Source: Salinisphaera sp040361255 (GTDB taxonomy: Bacteria; Pseudomonadota; Gammaproteobacteria; Nevskiales; Salinisphaeraceae). Taken from it: a stretch of 64,000 nt of DNA. The position numbers and the translations under genes were made by a program. The notes under the pieces were generated by a model. It worked only from the letters and a program-made list of their open reading frames with translations. It did no database searches and had not been told where the DNA came from. This document shows positions 1 to 14,453 of the stretch, in pieces. The DNA lies in assembly GCF_040361255.1 (NCBI RefSeq), contig NZ_APNG01000007.1, positions 124,001-188,000 on the forward strand, given 5' to 3'. The stretch's first letter is position 1. Each line of letters starts with the position of its first letter.

Positions 1-715
1 GGGCCGCGGGCGCCAGGCTATAGGCCCGCGTAAGCAGCAGTTGGCCGGCCGTGGCAATACTGCCGGCGCCGAACAGGGCCAGCCATTGGCCTGGCGTGGG
101 TGTCTGCCATGCCGCGATGGCCGGCAACGCCGAAACCAGCGTACCGAGCACGCTGAAATACATCACGATACGTACCGTCGGCTCGGTATCCGACATGCGC
201 CGGATCGCGGCCATGGATGTGGCCGCGAGAATGCCGGCCGCCAGGCCCGCGAGCCCGGCCGGCCCCTGCCAGCCCAGGCCGGGCTTGAGGATGAGCAGCA
301 CCCCGATAAAGCCGATCAGCACGGCCGGGAAGATACGTGTGGCGGGACGCTCGCCCAGCCACAGCCAGGCAATGAACGGTAGAAACGGCGGCTGGCTGTA
401 ATTGAGCAACACCGCGCTGGCCAACGGCATCTGCGACAGGGCATAGAAAAAGCAATACATCGCGCCGAGCCCGGTGGCCGCGCGCAGCAGGTGCATGCCC
501 GGGCGCGCGGTACGCATCGACACCGCGCTCGGCCCACGCCGCGCCAGCCAGGGCAATAACACGACCAGGGCGAACAGGTTGCGAAAGAACACCACCACGG
601 GATTGGGCAGCTCGCCGCCGACGAGCTTTACACAGGCGCTGACCACGGCAAACGCGCCCGCGCCGGCGACGGCCAGGAGTGCACCGCGGCGCAGATCGGT
701 GGCGGCGGTGGTCAT
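1..715 (-). CDS. EamA/DMT-superfamily permease (3' end outside window)
   Basis: This is an inner-membrane permease of the drug/metabolite transporter (EamA) type, with unknown substrate. Reading the minus strand from the ATG at 713-715 gives an open frame to the window edge, starting MTTAATDLRRGALLAVAG and continuing as alternating hydrophobic helices and short charged loops. The stretch around GELPNPVVVFFRNLFALVVL and the segment RPGMHLLRAATGLGAMYCF are typical of the first EamA repeat, and the second repeat begins near the edge. At least 238 codons are present, and the stop codon lies beyond base 1. There is no clear Shine-Dalgarno sequence. It lies 62 bases downstream of the sulfurtransferase gene in the same orientation, so the two may be cotranscribed. 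The family call is firm; the substrate cannot be read from the sequence. Confidence 0.8.
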   Translation of the reverse strand, partial: MTTAATDLRRGALLAVAGAGAFAVVSACVKLVGGELPNPVVVFFRNLFALVVLLPWLARRGPSAVSMRTARPGMHLLRAATGLGAMYCFFYALSQMPLASAVLLNYSQPPFLPFIAWLWLGERPATRIFPAVLIGFIGVLLILKPGLGWQGPAGLAGLAAGILAATSMAAIRRMSDTEPTVRIVMYFSVLGTLVSALPAIAAWQTPTPGQWLALFGAGSIATAGQLLLTRAYSLAPAA

Positions 716-777
716 GGCAATGGCGCTACGCGCCAGGGCTGCGTGCGTTTGCGCACGGGCCTCGCATCGGCCACGCG

Positions 778-1593
778 CTAGCGGCTGTCGTTGACGGGGG
801 TATCGGTAGCATTGCCCCAGTCAGACCAGGCTCCGGGGTAGCCACGGACCTTGTCGAAGCCGAGGTATTTGAGCACCAGATAGGTATAGGACGAGCGCAT
901 ATGGCTCTGGCAATAATTGACGATATCGCGCTCGCTTTCGATATCGTGATCGGCGATGAGCTGTAGCAGTTCGCTACGTGGGCGCAGCCGCCCGTCATCG
1001 CCCTTGAGCAGGTTCCAGTCGAGATTGATTGCGCCCGGGATATGACCGCCGCGCGCGCTTCGCACATCCGCCCCGGCGTATTCTGCGGCGCTGCGCACGT
1101 CGAGAAACGCCACGTCGTCGTCATCCAGATGCGACATGATCCATTCGCGATCGGCAATACGATCAGCCTGGCGCTCGACGGCGAATGAACTCGCGCCCGC
1201 CTGGGGTGGGCCGGCATCGAGCGCCAGGCCGGCCTGGTGCCAGGCGGCCAGGCCACCATCGAGCAGCGAGATCGCGCCATGGCCCATGGCATCCAGCGTA
1301 TAGAGCAGGCGTGCGGCCTGGGCATCGCCGGCCCGATCGTAGGCCACGATATGGGCGTCGTTACGCAGGCCGGCGTCGGAAAAGACCTCGGCCAGGCGTT
1401 CGCTGTCCGGCAACAGGCCGGCGACTGGCGGCGCGCTGGCGATGAAGTCGCTCGCCGCGATCTGTAGCGCGCCCGGGATATGCGCCTGGGCATAATCGCG
1501 GGCGCTGTCGACCGCCACAATCTGGATGTCCGGTTCGTCGATGACCGCACGCAGGTCCTCGGCATCGACGAACAACGGCAGTTTGGCGGTCAT
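778..1593 (-). CDS. sseA: Rhodanese-type sulfurtransferase (thiosulfate / 3-mercaptopyruvate sulfurtransferase)
   Basis: A 271-residue two-domain rhodanese that transfers sulfur from thiosulfate or 3-mercaptopyruvate to an acceptor through a cysteine persulfide. The N-terminal, non-catalytic rhodanese domain covers roughly residues 8-125 and includes DSARDYAQAHIPGA. The C-terminal domain, about 150-265, holds DVRSAAEYAG, GGHIPGAINLDW and the active-site loop YCQSHMRSS with the single catalytic cysteine. A loop CQxHxRS rather than CRxGxR or CGSG makes the donor uncertain, so thiosulfate is as likely as mercaptopyruvate and the symbol is tentative. The length is normal for the family. It lies 33 bases downstream of ppsA and upstream of the EamA gene, all on the minus strand. 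Confidence 0.85.
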   Translation of the reverse strand: MTAKLPLFVDAEDLRAVIDEPDIQIVAVDSARDYAQAHIPGALQIAASDFIASAPPVAGLLPDSERLAEVFSDAGLRNDAHIVAYDRAGDAQAARLLYTLDAMGHGAISLLDGGLAAWHQAGLALDAGPPQAGASSFAVERQADRIADREWIMSHLDDDDVAFLDVRSAAEYAGADVRSARGGHIPGAINLDWNLLKGDDGRLRPRSELLQLIADHDIESERDIVNYCQSHMRSSYTYLVLKYLGFDKVRGYPGAWSDWGNATDTPVNDSR

Positions 1594-1626
1594 GCAATCT
1601 CCTCGAAGCGGCTGACAGGCGTGCGA

Positions 1627-3999
<2,373 letters not shown>

Positions 4000-4144
4000 G
4001 ATGGAGTCCTCGCAGGTAAACGTTCGAAAGCGCGATTTTACACATTCGAACACGCGGCCGGGTCGAAAAACGCATTGCGCACAATCTGGCGGCACGACCC
4101 ACCACCACTAGGCGTGGCTGCGACGCTCGTGCACGATAGCGCTC

Positions 4145-4981
4145 ATGACCACGAACGATGCCCCCAAACGCTCCATATTCTTCCTGTCGGATCGCACTGG
4201 CATTACCGCCGAAACCCTTGGCGCGACGTTGCTCACCCAGTTCGATGAAGGCTCTTTCCGCCAGTCCACACTGCCGTTCGTCAACACGCCCGACAAGGCG
4301 CGATCGGCGCTGGACTACATGGAGCACACCGGTGCTGCGAGCGGACTCAAACCCATCGTGTTCTCGACCACGGTCAGCGAACAGGTGCGCGAGATTCTGC
4401 GCGAAGGCAACGTGGTCTTCCTGGACCTGTTCGATCAGTTCGTGCCGGCCCTGGAAGGCGCGCTGGACACCAAGTCCACCCATCGCGAAGGCCGTGCCCA
4501 CGGCATCGCCGACGAAGATATCTACGAATCGCGTATCGATGCGATGAACTATGCGCTCACTCACGACGACGGCGTGGGCGAGAACGGCTACCGCAAGGCC
4601 CAGGTGATCCTCATCGCCCCGTCGCGCTGTGGCAAAACGCCGGTGTGTATCTATCTGGCCATGCAGCACGGCGTGTACGCCGCCAACTATCCGCTCACCG
4701 AAGAGGATCTGGAGCGGCGCACGCTGCCGCCGGCGCTCGCCGAACATAAGGACAAGCTCTACGGCCTGTGGATCGACGCCGAACGCCTGCACCAGATTCG
4801 TAGCGAACGCCGCAAGGGTAGCCAGTACGCGGCCTTGCCGCAGGTGTCCTATGAACTGCGCCAGGCCGAAAGCCTGTACAAGCGCCACGGCTTGTCGTAC
4901 TCGGAAACGACCAACAAGTCGATCGAAGAGATCGCCACCATGATCATGCAGGACAAGAATATCCGGCGCCGTTCCTTCTAA
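4145..4981 (+). CDS. ppsR: PEP synthase regulatory protein (bifunctional kinase/pyrophosphorylase, DUF299)
   Basis: A 278-residue DUF299 protein. The family phosphorylates and inactivates PEP synthase with ADP, and restores it by phosphate-dependent phosphorolysis. The N-terminus has the typical FFLSDRTGITAETLGATLL, and the nucleotide-binding P-loop-like segment is IAPSRCGKTPVCIYLA at about residues 157-172, followed by AANYPLTEEDL. The length matches the family. It is divergently transcribed from ppsA across 145 bases, the usual arrangement for enzyme and modifier. The ATG at 4145 has no strong ribosome-binding site. Confidence 0.95.
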   Translation: MTTNDAPKRSIFFLSDRTGITAETLGATLLTQFDEGSFRQSTLPFVNTPDKARSALDYMEHTGAASGLKPIVFSTTVSEQVREILREGNVVFLDLFDQFVPALEGALDTKSTHREGRAHGIADEDIYESRIDAMNYALTHDDGVGENGYRKAQVILIAPSRCGKTPVCIYLAMQHGVYAANYPLTEEDLERRTLPPALAEHKDKLYGLWIDAERLHQIRSERRKGSQYAALPQVSYELRQAESLYKRHGLSYSETTNKSIEEIATMIMQDKNIRRRSF

Positions 4982-5009
4982 GCCGCGCACGCGCATGCTG
5001 CGCCCCGAT

Positions 5010-5037
5010 TTGAAAAGCGCCATGCCTGCCGTATAGT
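5010..5037 (+). promoter_or_regulatory. Sigma-70 promoter for the DUF1249 gene, seemingly leaderless
   Basis: A -35 TTGAAA (5010-5015) and a -10 TATAGT (5032-5037) are separated by 16 bases. The ATG of the DUF1249 gene begins at 5045, only 7 bases after the -10, which would place transcription start at or within a base or two of the start codon. No Shine-Dalgarno sequence is present. Confidence 0.65.
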
Positions 5038-5044
5038 CCGACAG

Positions 5045-5521
5045 ATGCCCACACTTCAACGCAATCACTGGCTGGCTTCGGCGCAGCCGCGCAGCTTTAC
5101 GGGCCTGATGGGCCTCTACGAAAGCAATTATCGGCGCTTCGAGCGGCTGGTTCCGGAGCTGGACCTGCCTTTCGAGTCGGCCGAATCGCGCGGCGCCGAT
5201 GCGACGCTGTATCTGCGCGTGGTCGAGCGTTGCCGCTACACGACCACGGTGCATCTGACCTACTGGTTCGGCGAAGGCGAGGACCTGCATGCTGACCCCG
5301 ACCTGCTGCTGCGTGTCTATCAGGACGCTCAGCTGGCCGAGGCTATTTCCTGCGATGCGCGCTCGCGCTATGTCGCGCTCGCCGGCGTGCCCGAAATCGA
5401 CGAAGACGTGCTCGCCACGCAATGGCCGCGCAATCTGTTGCTCAACAAGTGGCTGGCCTACTGCCTGGCCCAGGGGCACGGGTTCGGCGGCGCTCATCGG
5501 CCGCGCCAGCCGCACGACTGA
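5045..5521 (+). CDS. DUF1249 family protein (YqiB-like)
   Basis: A 158-residue protein that resembles E. coli YqiB (DUF1249). Shared features are the N-terminal GLMGLYESNYRRFERLVPEL, the central ERCRYTTTVHLTYWF and the segment LLLRVYQDAQLAEA, and the C-terminal LLNKWLAYCLAQGHGF. The molecular function of the family is unknown. It has no signal peptide or membrane segment and is probably cytoplasmic. It follows ppsR by 63 bases but has its own strong promoter-like sequence directly ahead of the ATG, so it probably starts its own transcript. In many gammaproteobacteria this gene sits beside cpdA or parE, but here it does not. Confidence 0.85.
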   Translation: MPTLQRNHWLASAQPRSFTGLMGLYESNYRRFERLVPELDLPFESAESRGADATLYLRVVERCRYTTTVHLTYWFGEGEDLHADPDLLLRVYQDAQLAEAISCDARSRYVALAGVPEIDEDVLATQWPRNLLLNKWLAYCLAQGHGFGGAHRPRQPHD

Positions 5522-5584
5522 GCTACACCAAACCGCAGCGCGCGACCTTGCCCGCCGTCCGCAAACTTGTGCCGTGGTGAGGCC

Positions 5585-7366
<1,782 letters not shown>

Positions 7367-8250
7367 CGAATCCGGGAAAGGTCGTTTGACGAACGGCGTG
7401 CTTGGGGCCCGTGCCGGCAACCAGGCAACACGGGCGAAGCCTAACTATGCCATGCCCATAGGTTATGTCCGCGAAACGCCGTGGTGAAGACATCGCTTTA
7501 CCTAGGCTCTTCGGCAGGCCCCACAGGAACGCATAAACCGGCCACGCTCGGCCCATAGTGTTGCGTTAGCCGGGCGTAAATATCGAGCGCGGGGTTTAGT
7601 GCGTTCAGCGCGGGCATAGGATATCGAGCGGCCCGTTGGCGTCGATCAAGTGAAAGGATTACATTTATCTTTCGGGGCGGTGTGACGCCGGCTTCGAGAT
7701 GACAAACGGGACGGTGCAGGCGTCGGGGCGAACCCCTTGCGTGATAAGCGCGCAACCGGCGGGACAGCTCGACGACCTCGAATTTCAGCGAGAGGCAGGG
7801 CGTATGAAAGATCCTGGATCTCGGCCGCCGTACATGCGGCTTGCCGGCCACGCGGGCAGCGGGTGCGCCGGCGGTCTTTGCGCCGAACGGCTCGCCCAGG
7901 CGAAGCGGTTCCGGCGCCACGCGGTAAGTCGTGTGGCGTGGCGCGATCGTCTGCAGCGGTTTGGCCCCGCGTCGGTGCGCATGCCGTTCGGCGATCCATT
8001 GACGCCAGGGCCGAGCGCGGACCCTGGCATTTCATTCGACCGCCGCGTTCGCCGTACCCGCGGCGATCGCGGTGGTGGCGTAACGTGGGCAGGCCCGCCG
8101 AGGGTCTGTGGATTTTAGCGGGGCTGCCGTCGCCCGGGTGCGAACCCTATAGGCGGACACGGATTAGTCGGCGAGTGCCGTGCGTGACAAAACCCCGACG
8201 GCCGGCAGCGGTATTCAAGCCCACGGGCATCTCCTAGCCGCGTGGCCGGC

Positions 8251-8283
8251 AAGCCCGCCATGGTGCGCATGGTGGGCTTTTTG
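8251..8283 (+). terminator. Orphan intrinsic terminator on the + strand
   Basis: The arms AAGCCCGCCATG and CATGGTGGGCTT form a 12-bp stem with one G-U pair around a 5-base loop and run into TTTTT. No gene on the + strand precedes it within 700 bases. Confidence 0.6.
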
Positions 8284-8414
8284 CGTGGTAGCCCGGCGCG
8301 CTATCAATCCGGCGCCAAAACATGCTTGGGTCAGCTGTTTTCAACGCAGCCGCTGGCTACGCAGGCATGGTTTCACCGAAAACGAACAGGCCGTCTCGGT
8401 GGCAGATGCCGGGC

Positions 8415-8444
8415 AAGAAAAAGGGCAGACCATCCGGTCTGCCC
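8415..8444 (-). terminator. Intrinsic terminator of ssrA
   Basis: On the minus strand GGGCAGACC and GGTCTGCCC pair as a perfect 9-bp stem with a 4-base loop and are followed by TTTTTCTT. It lies 26 bases beyond the CCA end of the tmRNA. Confidence 0.85.
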
Positions 8445-8469
8445 TGCATGCCTGATTTAACAGGCGTAT

Positions 8470-8831
8470 TGGTGGAGGCGGCGGGAATCGAACCCGCGTC
8501 CGCGGATTCTCGACCCTCGGGTCTACATGCTTATTTCGTCTTTGATTGTCGGCGCGAGGTTACCCGACGAAAAGGGAAAACCTGCGCGTATCTTCGTTTG
8601 CTCTTAACGGGTCGGCCCGAAGCGGGGCCTTGCCGCGAGTCTGTAAGAGTCGATACCCGGGTCCGGAAGTACAGACACTTGCCGGTCGGGCACTAGCAGG
8701 CTTTTAAGCTGCTAGAGCGTAGTTGTCGTCGTTCGCAACTAGCTTAGGTTGCAAATTGATTAACGAGGTTGATTTGCGACCTCGGCATGCACCTCGGGTT
8801 TTGACATCCGCGTCGAAGCCATGTCGCCCCC
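8470..8831 (-). ncRNA. ssrA: Transfer-messenger RNA (tmRNA)
   Basis: tmRNA rescues stalled ribosomes and tags the incomplete protein for proteolysis. The minus strand starts GGGGGCGACATGGCTTCGAC, with the conserved AAACCCGAGGTGCATGCCGA soon after. It ends with the tRNA-like T-arm GGGTTCGATTCCCGC and an encoded CCA at 8470-8472, 362 nt in all. The tag reading frame is at 8704-8736: the resume codon is GCG, and it encodes ANDDNYALAA followed by TAA, one residue different from E. coli ANDENYALAA. Its protein partner gene smpB lies immediately upstream on the same strand. Confidence 0.97.
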
Positions 8832-8845
8832 GAAAAGGCAGATAG

Positions 8846-8851
8846 ATTGTA
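8846..8851 (-). promoter_or_regulatory. -10 element of ssrA
   Basis: TACAAT on the minus strand lies 15-20 bases before the mature 5' end of tmRNA. I see no good -35 at the right distance. The short 5' extension would be removed by RNase P. Confidence 0.5.
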
Positions 8852-8899
8852 ACAGCAAACGAAGTGCGGGCGCTGCCTGAAAATTCAAGCGGACTGTTA

Positions 8900-9373
8900 T
8901 CAGGTGCGCAGAATCTGGGCCTTGCGCCGATTCCAGTCGGCTTCTTTCTTGGTTTGGCGCTTGTCGTAGTTGGCCTTGCCCTTGGCCAGCGCAATCTCGA
9001 GCTTGGCCTTGCCGCGCTTCCAGTACATTGCCAGCGGCACGACCGTGTAGCCTTTTTGTTCGGTCGCGCCGATGAGCGTGGCCAGTTCGCGGTCGTGCAG
9101 CAGCAGCTTGCGCGTGCGTGTCGCATCTACCACCACATGCGTCGAGGCCGATTCCAGCGGCTGGATATGACTGCCGAGCAGAAACGCCTCGCCGTCCTTG
9201 ATCAGCACATAGGCTTCGGTGATGCGCCCCTTGCCGGCGCGCAGTGCCTTGACCTCCCAACCTTCGAGCACGAGTCCGGCTTCCAGGCGTTCTTCCAGGA
9301 AGTAGTCGTGACGCGCGCGCTTGTTGAGCGCGATGGTCGAACTGGGCTGTTTGCTGTTTTTTTGCTTTGCCAT
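8900..9373 (-). CDS. smpB: SsrA-binding protein SmpB
   Basis: SmpB binds the tRNA-like domain of tmRNA and delivers it to stalled ribosomes. The 157-residue product has the family sequence in order: NKRARHDYFLEERLEAGLVL, GWEVKALRAGK, AYVLIKDGEAFLLGSHI, TRKLLLHDREL, and the basic C-terminal tail KGKANYDKRQTKKEADWNRR that folds into the decoding centre. The length is normal. It is located directly upstream of ssrA on the same strand, an adjacency seen in many bacteria. A TATACT at 9380-9385 is so close to the ATG that the mRNA may lack a leader. Confidence 0.97.
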   Translation of the reverse strand: MAKQKNSKQPSSTIALNKRARHDYFLEERLEAGLVLEGWEVKALRAGKGRITEAYVLIKDGEAFLLGSHIQPLESASTHVVVDATRTRKLLLHDRELATLIGATEQKGYTVVPLAMYWKRGKAKLEIALAKGKANYDKRQTKKEADWNRRKAQILRT

Positions 9374-9379
9374 GGCCTT

Positions 9380-9385
9380 AGTATA
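9380..9385 (-). promoter_or_regulatory. -10-like TATACT six bases before the smpB ATG
   Basis: On the minus strand TATACT ends 6 bases before the smpB start codon, and no spaced Shine-Dalgarno sequence is present. I see no good -35. If this is the promoter, the transcript starts at the ATG. Confidence 0.4.
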
Positions 9386-9553
9386 GCGGGCCAGGGCAAG
9401 CAGGTAACCGGGGGACGATTTGCCAGCCGATCATTCATTGCACACACACGTCTCAAAGTCAGCGCCATTGCGGCATAGCCTGCACGGCAGGTATGGGTAC
9501 GGTGTGCGCACCACCATCGCGGCGGTGCGCCCGAGCGAAGGCGCCGCGCACTG

Positions 9554-10936
9554 ATGGCGGCGTTGGCCCAGCGCACGCAGTGGTCGTCGTCGCCCCGTTT
9601 CGTGATCGCGATGATCGCGGCGGTGGTGAGTCTGAGTAATCTCTGGCGGTTGCCGTATCTGTTGTCGGACTACGGCGCGGGCGCATTTTTGCTGGTGTAT
9701 GTGGGCGCGTTGTTGAGCATGGGGCTGCCGCTGTTTTCAGGGCAGCTGCTCATGGCGCGGGGCACGCGTGCAGATGTGCCCGGGGTGATCGCCGCCTGGA
9801 CACGCAATACGCCGCATTCGCGGGTATGGATCTGGAGCGGTTATCTGGCGGTATTCGGGGCCGGCCTGCTGCTGGCGGCCTACAGCGTGGTTGCGGCCTG
9901 GAGTCTGGCCTACAGTCTGCGCGGCGTGACCGGCATGCTCGATGGCAGTTCGGTGGCCGCGGCGAATGCCCAGTTCGTGACCTTCGCCCGCGATTCGGAA
10001 AGGGGCTTTGGCTGGCTGCTGTTGTTTTTCGCGCTGATCACGGCGACCGCGGCCCGCGGTCTGCGCCGCGGCGTGGAGCCGGTCATGCGCACGCTGGCGT
10101 TCTGTATGCTCATGGCACTGACCGCGCTGGTGGTGTCGTCGCTCATGGACGCGCGTGCATCTTCAGCCTTGCATGCGGTATTCGCCGTGGATTTCGCGGC
10201 GCTGAGCTGGCGCGGCGTGTTCGAAGCGCTCTATCAGGCGTTTTTCACCCTGAGCCTGGGTACCGGCGTGGTGGTGTGTTTTGGCAGCTATCTGCCCAGC
10301 GATACGCCGGTGGTACGTCTGTCGCTGCTCATTCTGTTGATTGATCTGGCGGTTTCGCTGGCCTGCGCGTTCATGCTGGCGGTGTTCGTCGGCGACAGCG
10401 GGGCCAATCTGGATGTGGGCATTCAGAGCCTGTTCGAAACGTTGCCGGTAGCGCTGGCTGGCAGCTGGCAGGCGCCGATCATGTTCGTATTGGTCGCGCT
10501 GGTGAGTCTATCGACCGCGATCGGGCTGTTCGAGCCGGTCGTACAGCTGGTCCAGCATCGGTCGGGCTACAGCCGCCTGCGCTCGGCGCTGTATGCGGGC
10601 GTCGCACTGGCATTGCTGGGGCTGGTAGCGCTGTTGTCCTTCGGCATGCTGCATCGGCTGACCGTGTTCGGCTACAACCTGTTCGGCTGGCTGATGCTGG
10701 CCACCGCCCAGCTGATCGGACCATTGACGGGCTTGTTGCTGTGTATCTTCATGGGGCGGGTACTGGCCCGCAAGCGTCTGGTCGACGCCTGGCAGCACGC
10801 CGGCGAATACAGCCGGGCGACCGGCTTTGCCATCTGGCATGCGCTGCTGCGCTATCCCACCCGGATCGTGCTGGTTCTGGTGCTCGCCTATGCGCTGGGC
10901 GCGCTGCGACTGATCGAAATCGTGTGGTTCCCGTGA
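9554..10936 (+). CDS. Sodium-dependent transporter, neurotransmitter:sodium symporter (SNF/LeuT) family
   Basis: A 460-residue inner-membrane protein with about 11-12 hydrophobic helices. The segment AAVVSLSNLWRLPYLLSDYGAGAF near residues 20-43 is the family signature of helix 1 (compare GNxWRFPY), which forms the Na+ and substrate sites in LeuT-type carriers. The substrate is probably an amino acid or a similar compound, but cannot be assigned. It starts 180 bases from divergent smpB. Its stop overlaps a GTG start of the following rnfH gene by four bases, so the two are probably translated together. In related genomes the ratA gene is expected between this gene or smpB and rnfH, but it is absent. 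Confidence 0.87.
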   Translation: MAALAQRTQWSSSPRFVIAMIAAVVSLSNLWRLPYLLSDYGAGAFLLVYVGALLSMGLPLFSGQLLMARGTRADVPGVIAAWTRNTPHSRVWIWSGYLAVFGAGLLLAAYSVVAAWSLAYSLRGVTGMLDGSSVAAANAQFVTFARDSERGFGWLLLFFALITATAARGLRRGVEPVMRTLAFCMLMALTALVVSSLMDARASSALHAVFAVDFAALSWRGVFEALYQAFFTLSLGTGVVVCFGSYLPSDTPVVRLSLLILLIDLAVSLACAFMLAVFVGDSGANLDVGIQSLFETLPVALAGSWQAPIMFVLVALVSLSTAIGLFEPVVQLVQHRSGYSRLRSALYAGVALALLGLVALLSFGMLHRLTVFGYNLFGWLMLATAQLIGPLTGLLLCIFMGRVLARKRLVDAWQHAGEYSRATGFAIWHALLRYPTRIVLVLVLAYALGALRLIEIVWFP

Positions 10937-11238
10937 GCGAAACGATGGCAATCGAGGTCGTGCTGGCGTTGCCGGGTGAATGCCTGCGCAAGACCGTGCA
11001 CCTGACAGCGCCGGCCACTGCCGAACAGGCCTTGCGCGCGAGCGGGCTGGATCGGGTGTATCGCGAGCGTGTGGGCCACCCGTTGCCGGCGCTGGGCGTG
11101 TACGGGCGCAAGATCAAGGCCGAACAGACCCTCAAGCATGGGGATCGGCTCGAGCTCTATCGCCCGCTCACGGCCGATCCGCGCCAGCGTCGGCGTGCGA
11201 AGGTGGATGCCCGCCGGCGCGGCGAGCGCAGCGACTAG
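10933..11238 (+). CDS. rnfH: RnfH-family ubiquitin-like protein
   Basis: A small beta-grasp protein of the RnfH (UPF0125) family with unknown function. Despite the name, no clear role in the Rnf complex is established. The conserved core is IEVVLALPGECLRKTVHL at the start, EQALRASGLDRVY in the middle and KHGDRLELYRPLTADPRQRR near the end, followed by a basic tail. Two starts are possible: GTG at 10933, whose GTGA overlaps the stop of the transporter gene (101 residues), and ATG at 10945 (97 residues). I chose the overlapping GTG for translational coupling, with moderate confidence. Convergent bamE begins 6 bases after the stop. Confidence 0.85.
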   Translation: MSETMAIEVVLALPGECLRKTVHLTAPATAEQALRASGLDRVYRERVGHPLPALGVYGRKIKAEQTLKHGDRLELYRPLTADPRQRRRAKVDARRRGERSD

Positions 11239-11244
11239 GGCGCT

Positions 11245-11685
11245 TCAGGTGCCGGGTAGCGGCGCGCTCAGCGGCTGATCTTCCGAGCGGTCGGGGTCAT
11301 CCGCGCCGGGCAGATCGTTGTCCGGGCCGGGGGTCACGCTCGACGGCACGGGCTCGTCGTCCATGATCTGCGTGGTGTATTCCTCGTCGCCATCGATTTC
11401 GGCGAGCTTGTCGTCGACGAAATACAGGTTCAACTCGCTCTGGCGCACATGCGCACGCGGATCGCGGTAATAGAACACATAGTCCCAGCGGTCTTTTTCG
11501 AAACTGCTGTCGATCAGCGATGTACCCATCACGTATTCGACCTGACGCTTGGTCATGCCGAGTTCGAGCTGGTTGACGTTCTTGGCCGTCACCACATTGC
11601 CTTGCACCACCGGCACACGAAAGAAAACCGGTAGGCTGCATGCGCTGAGCATGAGCAGCATGACGAGCACGGCGACTGTTCTCAT
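11245..11685 (-). CDS. bamE: Outer-membrane assembly lipoprotein BamE
   Basis: BamE is a small lipoprotein of the BAM machine that inserts beta-barrel proteins into the outer membrane. The ATG at 11683-11685 gives 146 residues starting MRTVAVLVMLLMLSAC, a signal peptide with a lipobox ending at cysteine 16. The conserved SmpA/OmlA fold follows: VVQGNVVTAKNVNQLELGM, KRQVEYVMGTSL, DRWDYVFYY and LNLYFVDDKLAEIDG. The C-terminus after residue 110 is a proline/aspartate-rich extension without recognisable fold. Its position between rnfH and recN is conserved in gammaproteobacteria, but fur, often next to it, is absent. Confidence 0.92.
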   Translation of the reverse strand: MRTVAVLVMLLMLSACSLPVFFRVPVVQGNVVTAKNVNQLELGMTKRQVEYVMGTSLIDSSFEKDRWDYVFYYRDPRAHVRQSELNLYFVDDKLAEIDGDEEYTTQIMDDEPVPSSVTPGPDNDLPGADDPDRSEDQPLSAPLPGT

Positions 11686-11798
11686 AGAATTGGACCCGTA
11701 GTTGGCGAGGGGCATCATACGGCAGCGCTTTTGTGGCTGCCAAACGCGGGCAGGGTGGATATGCGCAACAGCGCGCATTGCACGTTGAGTACGTCCAT

Positions 11799-13471
<1,673 letters not shown>

Positions 13472-13472
<1 letters not shown>

Positions 13473-14365
13473 CAGGAATACGCCAGTTTCTGACCGCGGC
13501 CCCACTGCAGCTTGTTGCGCAGGATATTGAAGTAATCGTAGCCGCACGGATGGATCAGCTTGAGATCGTGTTCGCCACGCCGGATATGCACGCAATCGCC
13601 CGCGCCCAGCGGCTGGCTGACCTGGCCGTCGCTGGTGAACAGCGCCGCGCCGTCGAGCGTATCGGCCACGCGCACTTCGATTTCGTGATCGGCATCGACG
13701 ATCAGCGGTCGATCGGAGAGCGTATGCGGACAAATAGGGACCAGCGCCAGCGCATTAAGCGCGGGATGCAGCACCGGCCCGCCGCCGGATAGCGCATAGG
13801 CGGTCGAGCCGGTGGGCGTGGCCACCACCATGCCGTCGGCTCGGTGGTGGCTGATGAAGGCGCCGTTCATATAGGTGTCGAAATCCAGCACGCGGGCAAA
13901 GGCCTGGTTGCGGATCACGCATTCGTTGATGGCCGGATACAGATCGGGCTGCAACTGGCCATCCGCGCGCTCGATTTGCGCTGCAAGCATGAGGCGGGAT
14001 TCGGCAATGTACTCGCCGGCAAAGATCTCGTCGAGCGTGGCGCTCATGTCGGCCGGCAGTACGTCGACCATGAAACCCAGACGGCCGAGGTTAACGCCCA
14101 GAAGCGGCGTGCCGGACGCAGCGGCCGCGCGCCCGGCATCCAGCAGCGTACCGTCGCCACCGACCACCACCACCAGATCGCAGCGTTCGCCGAGCTGATC
14201 GCGCGGGCAGGTTTCGACCTGTTCATGCGCGCTGGCGTGGCTGTCGTCCAGCAGCACGCGCTTATCGCGCGCCTGTAGATCGGCGATCAGATTTTTCAGG
14301 GTCTGGCGTACGCCATCGTCGTGTTTCTTGGCCAGGATGCCGACGGTTTCGAACTGTTGCGCCAT
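13472..14365 (-). CDS. nadK: NAD kinase
   Basis: NAD kinase phosphorylates NAD+ to NADP+. The ATP/NAD-binding signature VVVVGGDGTLLDAGR (containing GGDGT) and the downstream VNLGRLGFMVDV are present, with TPTGSTAYALSGGGPVLHP in the C-terminal beta-sandwich. The frame is open to 14407, but homology starts at MAQQFETVGILAKKHDD, so the ATG at 14365 is preferred (297 residues, usual length). It is divergent from grpE and overlaps recN at its stop. Confidence 0.95.
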
Positions 14366-14453
14366 GCGCGTGCCTGCGGCCTGCCGGGAAGTCGATCGCG
14401 TAAGCATTCACGCCTTGCACGACAATTTCAACGAAAACCGGCGACATCGCACG

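Larger units (their letters stand above)
7367..8469. other. 1.1-kb stretch without a convincing gene
   Basis: Several overlapping open frames exist here on both strands, but their translations are arginine/alanine/proline-rich and resemble no protein I know, which is typical of chance frames in GC-rich DNA. What can be supported is a + strand terminator-like hairpin at 8251-8283 with no gene upstream of it, and the ssrA terminator at 8415-8444 on the minus strand. The + strand hairpin suggests an unrecognised transcript or a decayed insert downstream of ssrA, a common integration site. I do not recognise RNase P RNA, 6S RNA or a tRNA in it. Confidence 0.5.

Noticed and set aside
7646..8237. 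Frames of 129-166 codons in the gap downstream of ssrA
   Set aside because: They overlap each other on both strands, are Arg/Pro/Ala-rich, lack ribosome-binding sites and resemble nothing.
7860..8250. RNase P RNA or 6S RNA upstream of the orphan terminator
   Set aside because: I looked for the conserved GAGGAAAGTCC-type core and the 6S bubble and found neither.
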